Source: Planctomycetota bacterium
Lineage (GTDB): Bacteria; Planctomycetota; Phycisphaerae; WQYP01
Length of the DNA stretch: 6,094 nucleotides
Direction: 5' to 3'
Assembly: GCA_021816165.1 (NCBI GenBank)
Contig: JAKAYZ010000172.1
Span: 1-6,094, forward strand
The translations under genes were made by a program, and so were the position numbers. A model generated the notes under the pieces. It was not told the DNA's origin and did not search any database. It worked only from the letters and a program-made list of their open reading frames with translations. Of this stretch, positions 5,940 to 6,094 are shown one piece after another (position 1 is the stretch's first letter; each line of letters starts with the position of its first letter).

Positions 5940-6094
5940 ATGGTTGTGGCGGACGCGGTGACGGCTGAAAAACTCCCGCGGATGGTACCGGTGGTGTTAG
6001 ATTTTATGTTCATTGATGAAGCTGAAATTGAAGTGTCCGGCGGCGATGGCGGCAACGGTTGCATGTCCATGCGCCGGGGAGCAGGTAGAGGCTG
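5940..6094 (+). CDS. obg: GTPase Obg/CgtA, N-terminal fragment cut by window edge
   Basis: Start of the Obg GTPase, a ribosome-associated protein involved in large-subunit assembly and stress control. Only the beginning of the glycine-rich Obg domain is in view. From ATG 6006 the frame reads MFIDEAEIEVSGGDGGNGC, which matches the family N-terminus (FVDEAxIxVxxGxGGxGC). The same frame is open upstream to ATG 5940, which has AAGGA four bases before it and would add 22 residues of plausible coding sequence; ATG 5982 and ATG 5910 are also in frame. I report 5940 for its ribosome-binding site, but the family alignment favours 6006. After MSMRR the frame reads GAGRG, where Obg proteins have E-K and then a GGPDGG stretch; see the finding on the GGGG run. 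It is divergent from mnmA, with 144 bases between the starts. Confidence 0.8.
   Translation, partial: MVVADAVTAEKLPRMVPVVLDFMFIDEAEIEVSGGDGGNGCMSMRRGAGRG

Noticed and set aside
5629..5961. Plus-strand open frame of 110 codons spanning the mnmA start and the divergent promoter region
   Set aside because: Most of it is antisense to mnmA, it runs through both candidate promoters, and it shows no domain or ribosome-binding site.
1..6094. tRNA or rRNA genes, CRISPR arrays, insertion sequences, defence or toxin-antitoxin genes
   Set aside because: None seen on either strand; the window is accounted for by an importer operon, mnmA and the start of obg.

Overview
The window reads as ordinary bacterial chromosome of moderately high GC, with no mobile-element, phage or CRISPR signature. 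The best lineage clue is the MnmA protein. Its long N-terminal insert ending in a GCCS/ADAADAR stretch, and its NPCVRCN active-site motif, resemble my recollection of planctomycete-type (possibly Phycisphaerae-like) sequences. No database search was possible, so the lineage is an inference.

Positions 1-4211, all minus strand, hold a four-gene ABC importer operon. In transcription order it contains a Med/BMP-family substrate-binding lipoprotein (4211-3135), a double-domain ATPase (3115-1604), a first permease (1576-419) and a second permease (422 to the left edge, truncated). The gaps are 19 and 27 bases, and the two permeases overlap by four bases (ATGA), so this is one tightly coupled transcription unit. 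The arrangement matches nucleoside importers such as B. subtilis nupNOPQ (yufNOPQ) and the spirochaete riboflavin importer rfuABCD. The lipoprotein would capture the ligand outside the membrane, the permease pair would form the channel, and the ATPase would power uptake. The ligand itself cannot be read from sequence.

Positions 4212-4574 are a 363-base gap upstream of the operon. It holds GC-rich self-complementary sequence, two short perfect inverted repeats close to the lipoprotein start, and one weak open frame with hydrophobic segments. No known riboswitch was recognised.

Positions 5795-4575 (minus) encode MnmA, the tRNA U34 2-thiouridylase. A 144-base divergent intergenic region follows, with a perfect TATAAT on each strand. 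On the plus strand the window ends inside the start of obg (GTPase Obg/CgtA), whose last visible codons depart from the family in a way that suggests a frameshift at a GGGG run.

I found no convincing undescribed system. The observations most worth a second look are the ligand identity of the importer, the leader in front of it, the CxxC+C cysteine set in MnmA, and the start site and possible frameshift of obg.
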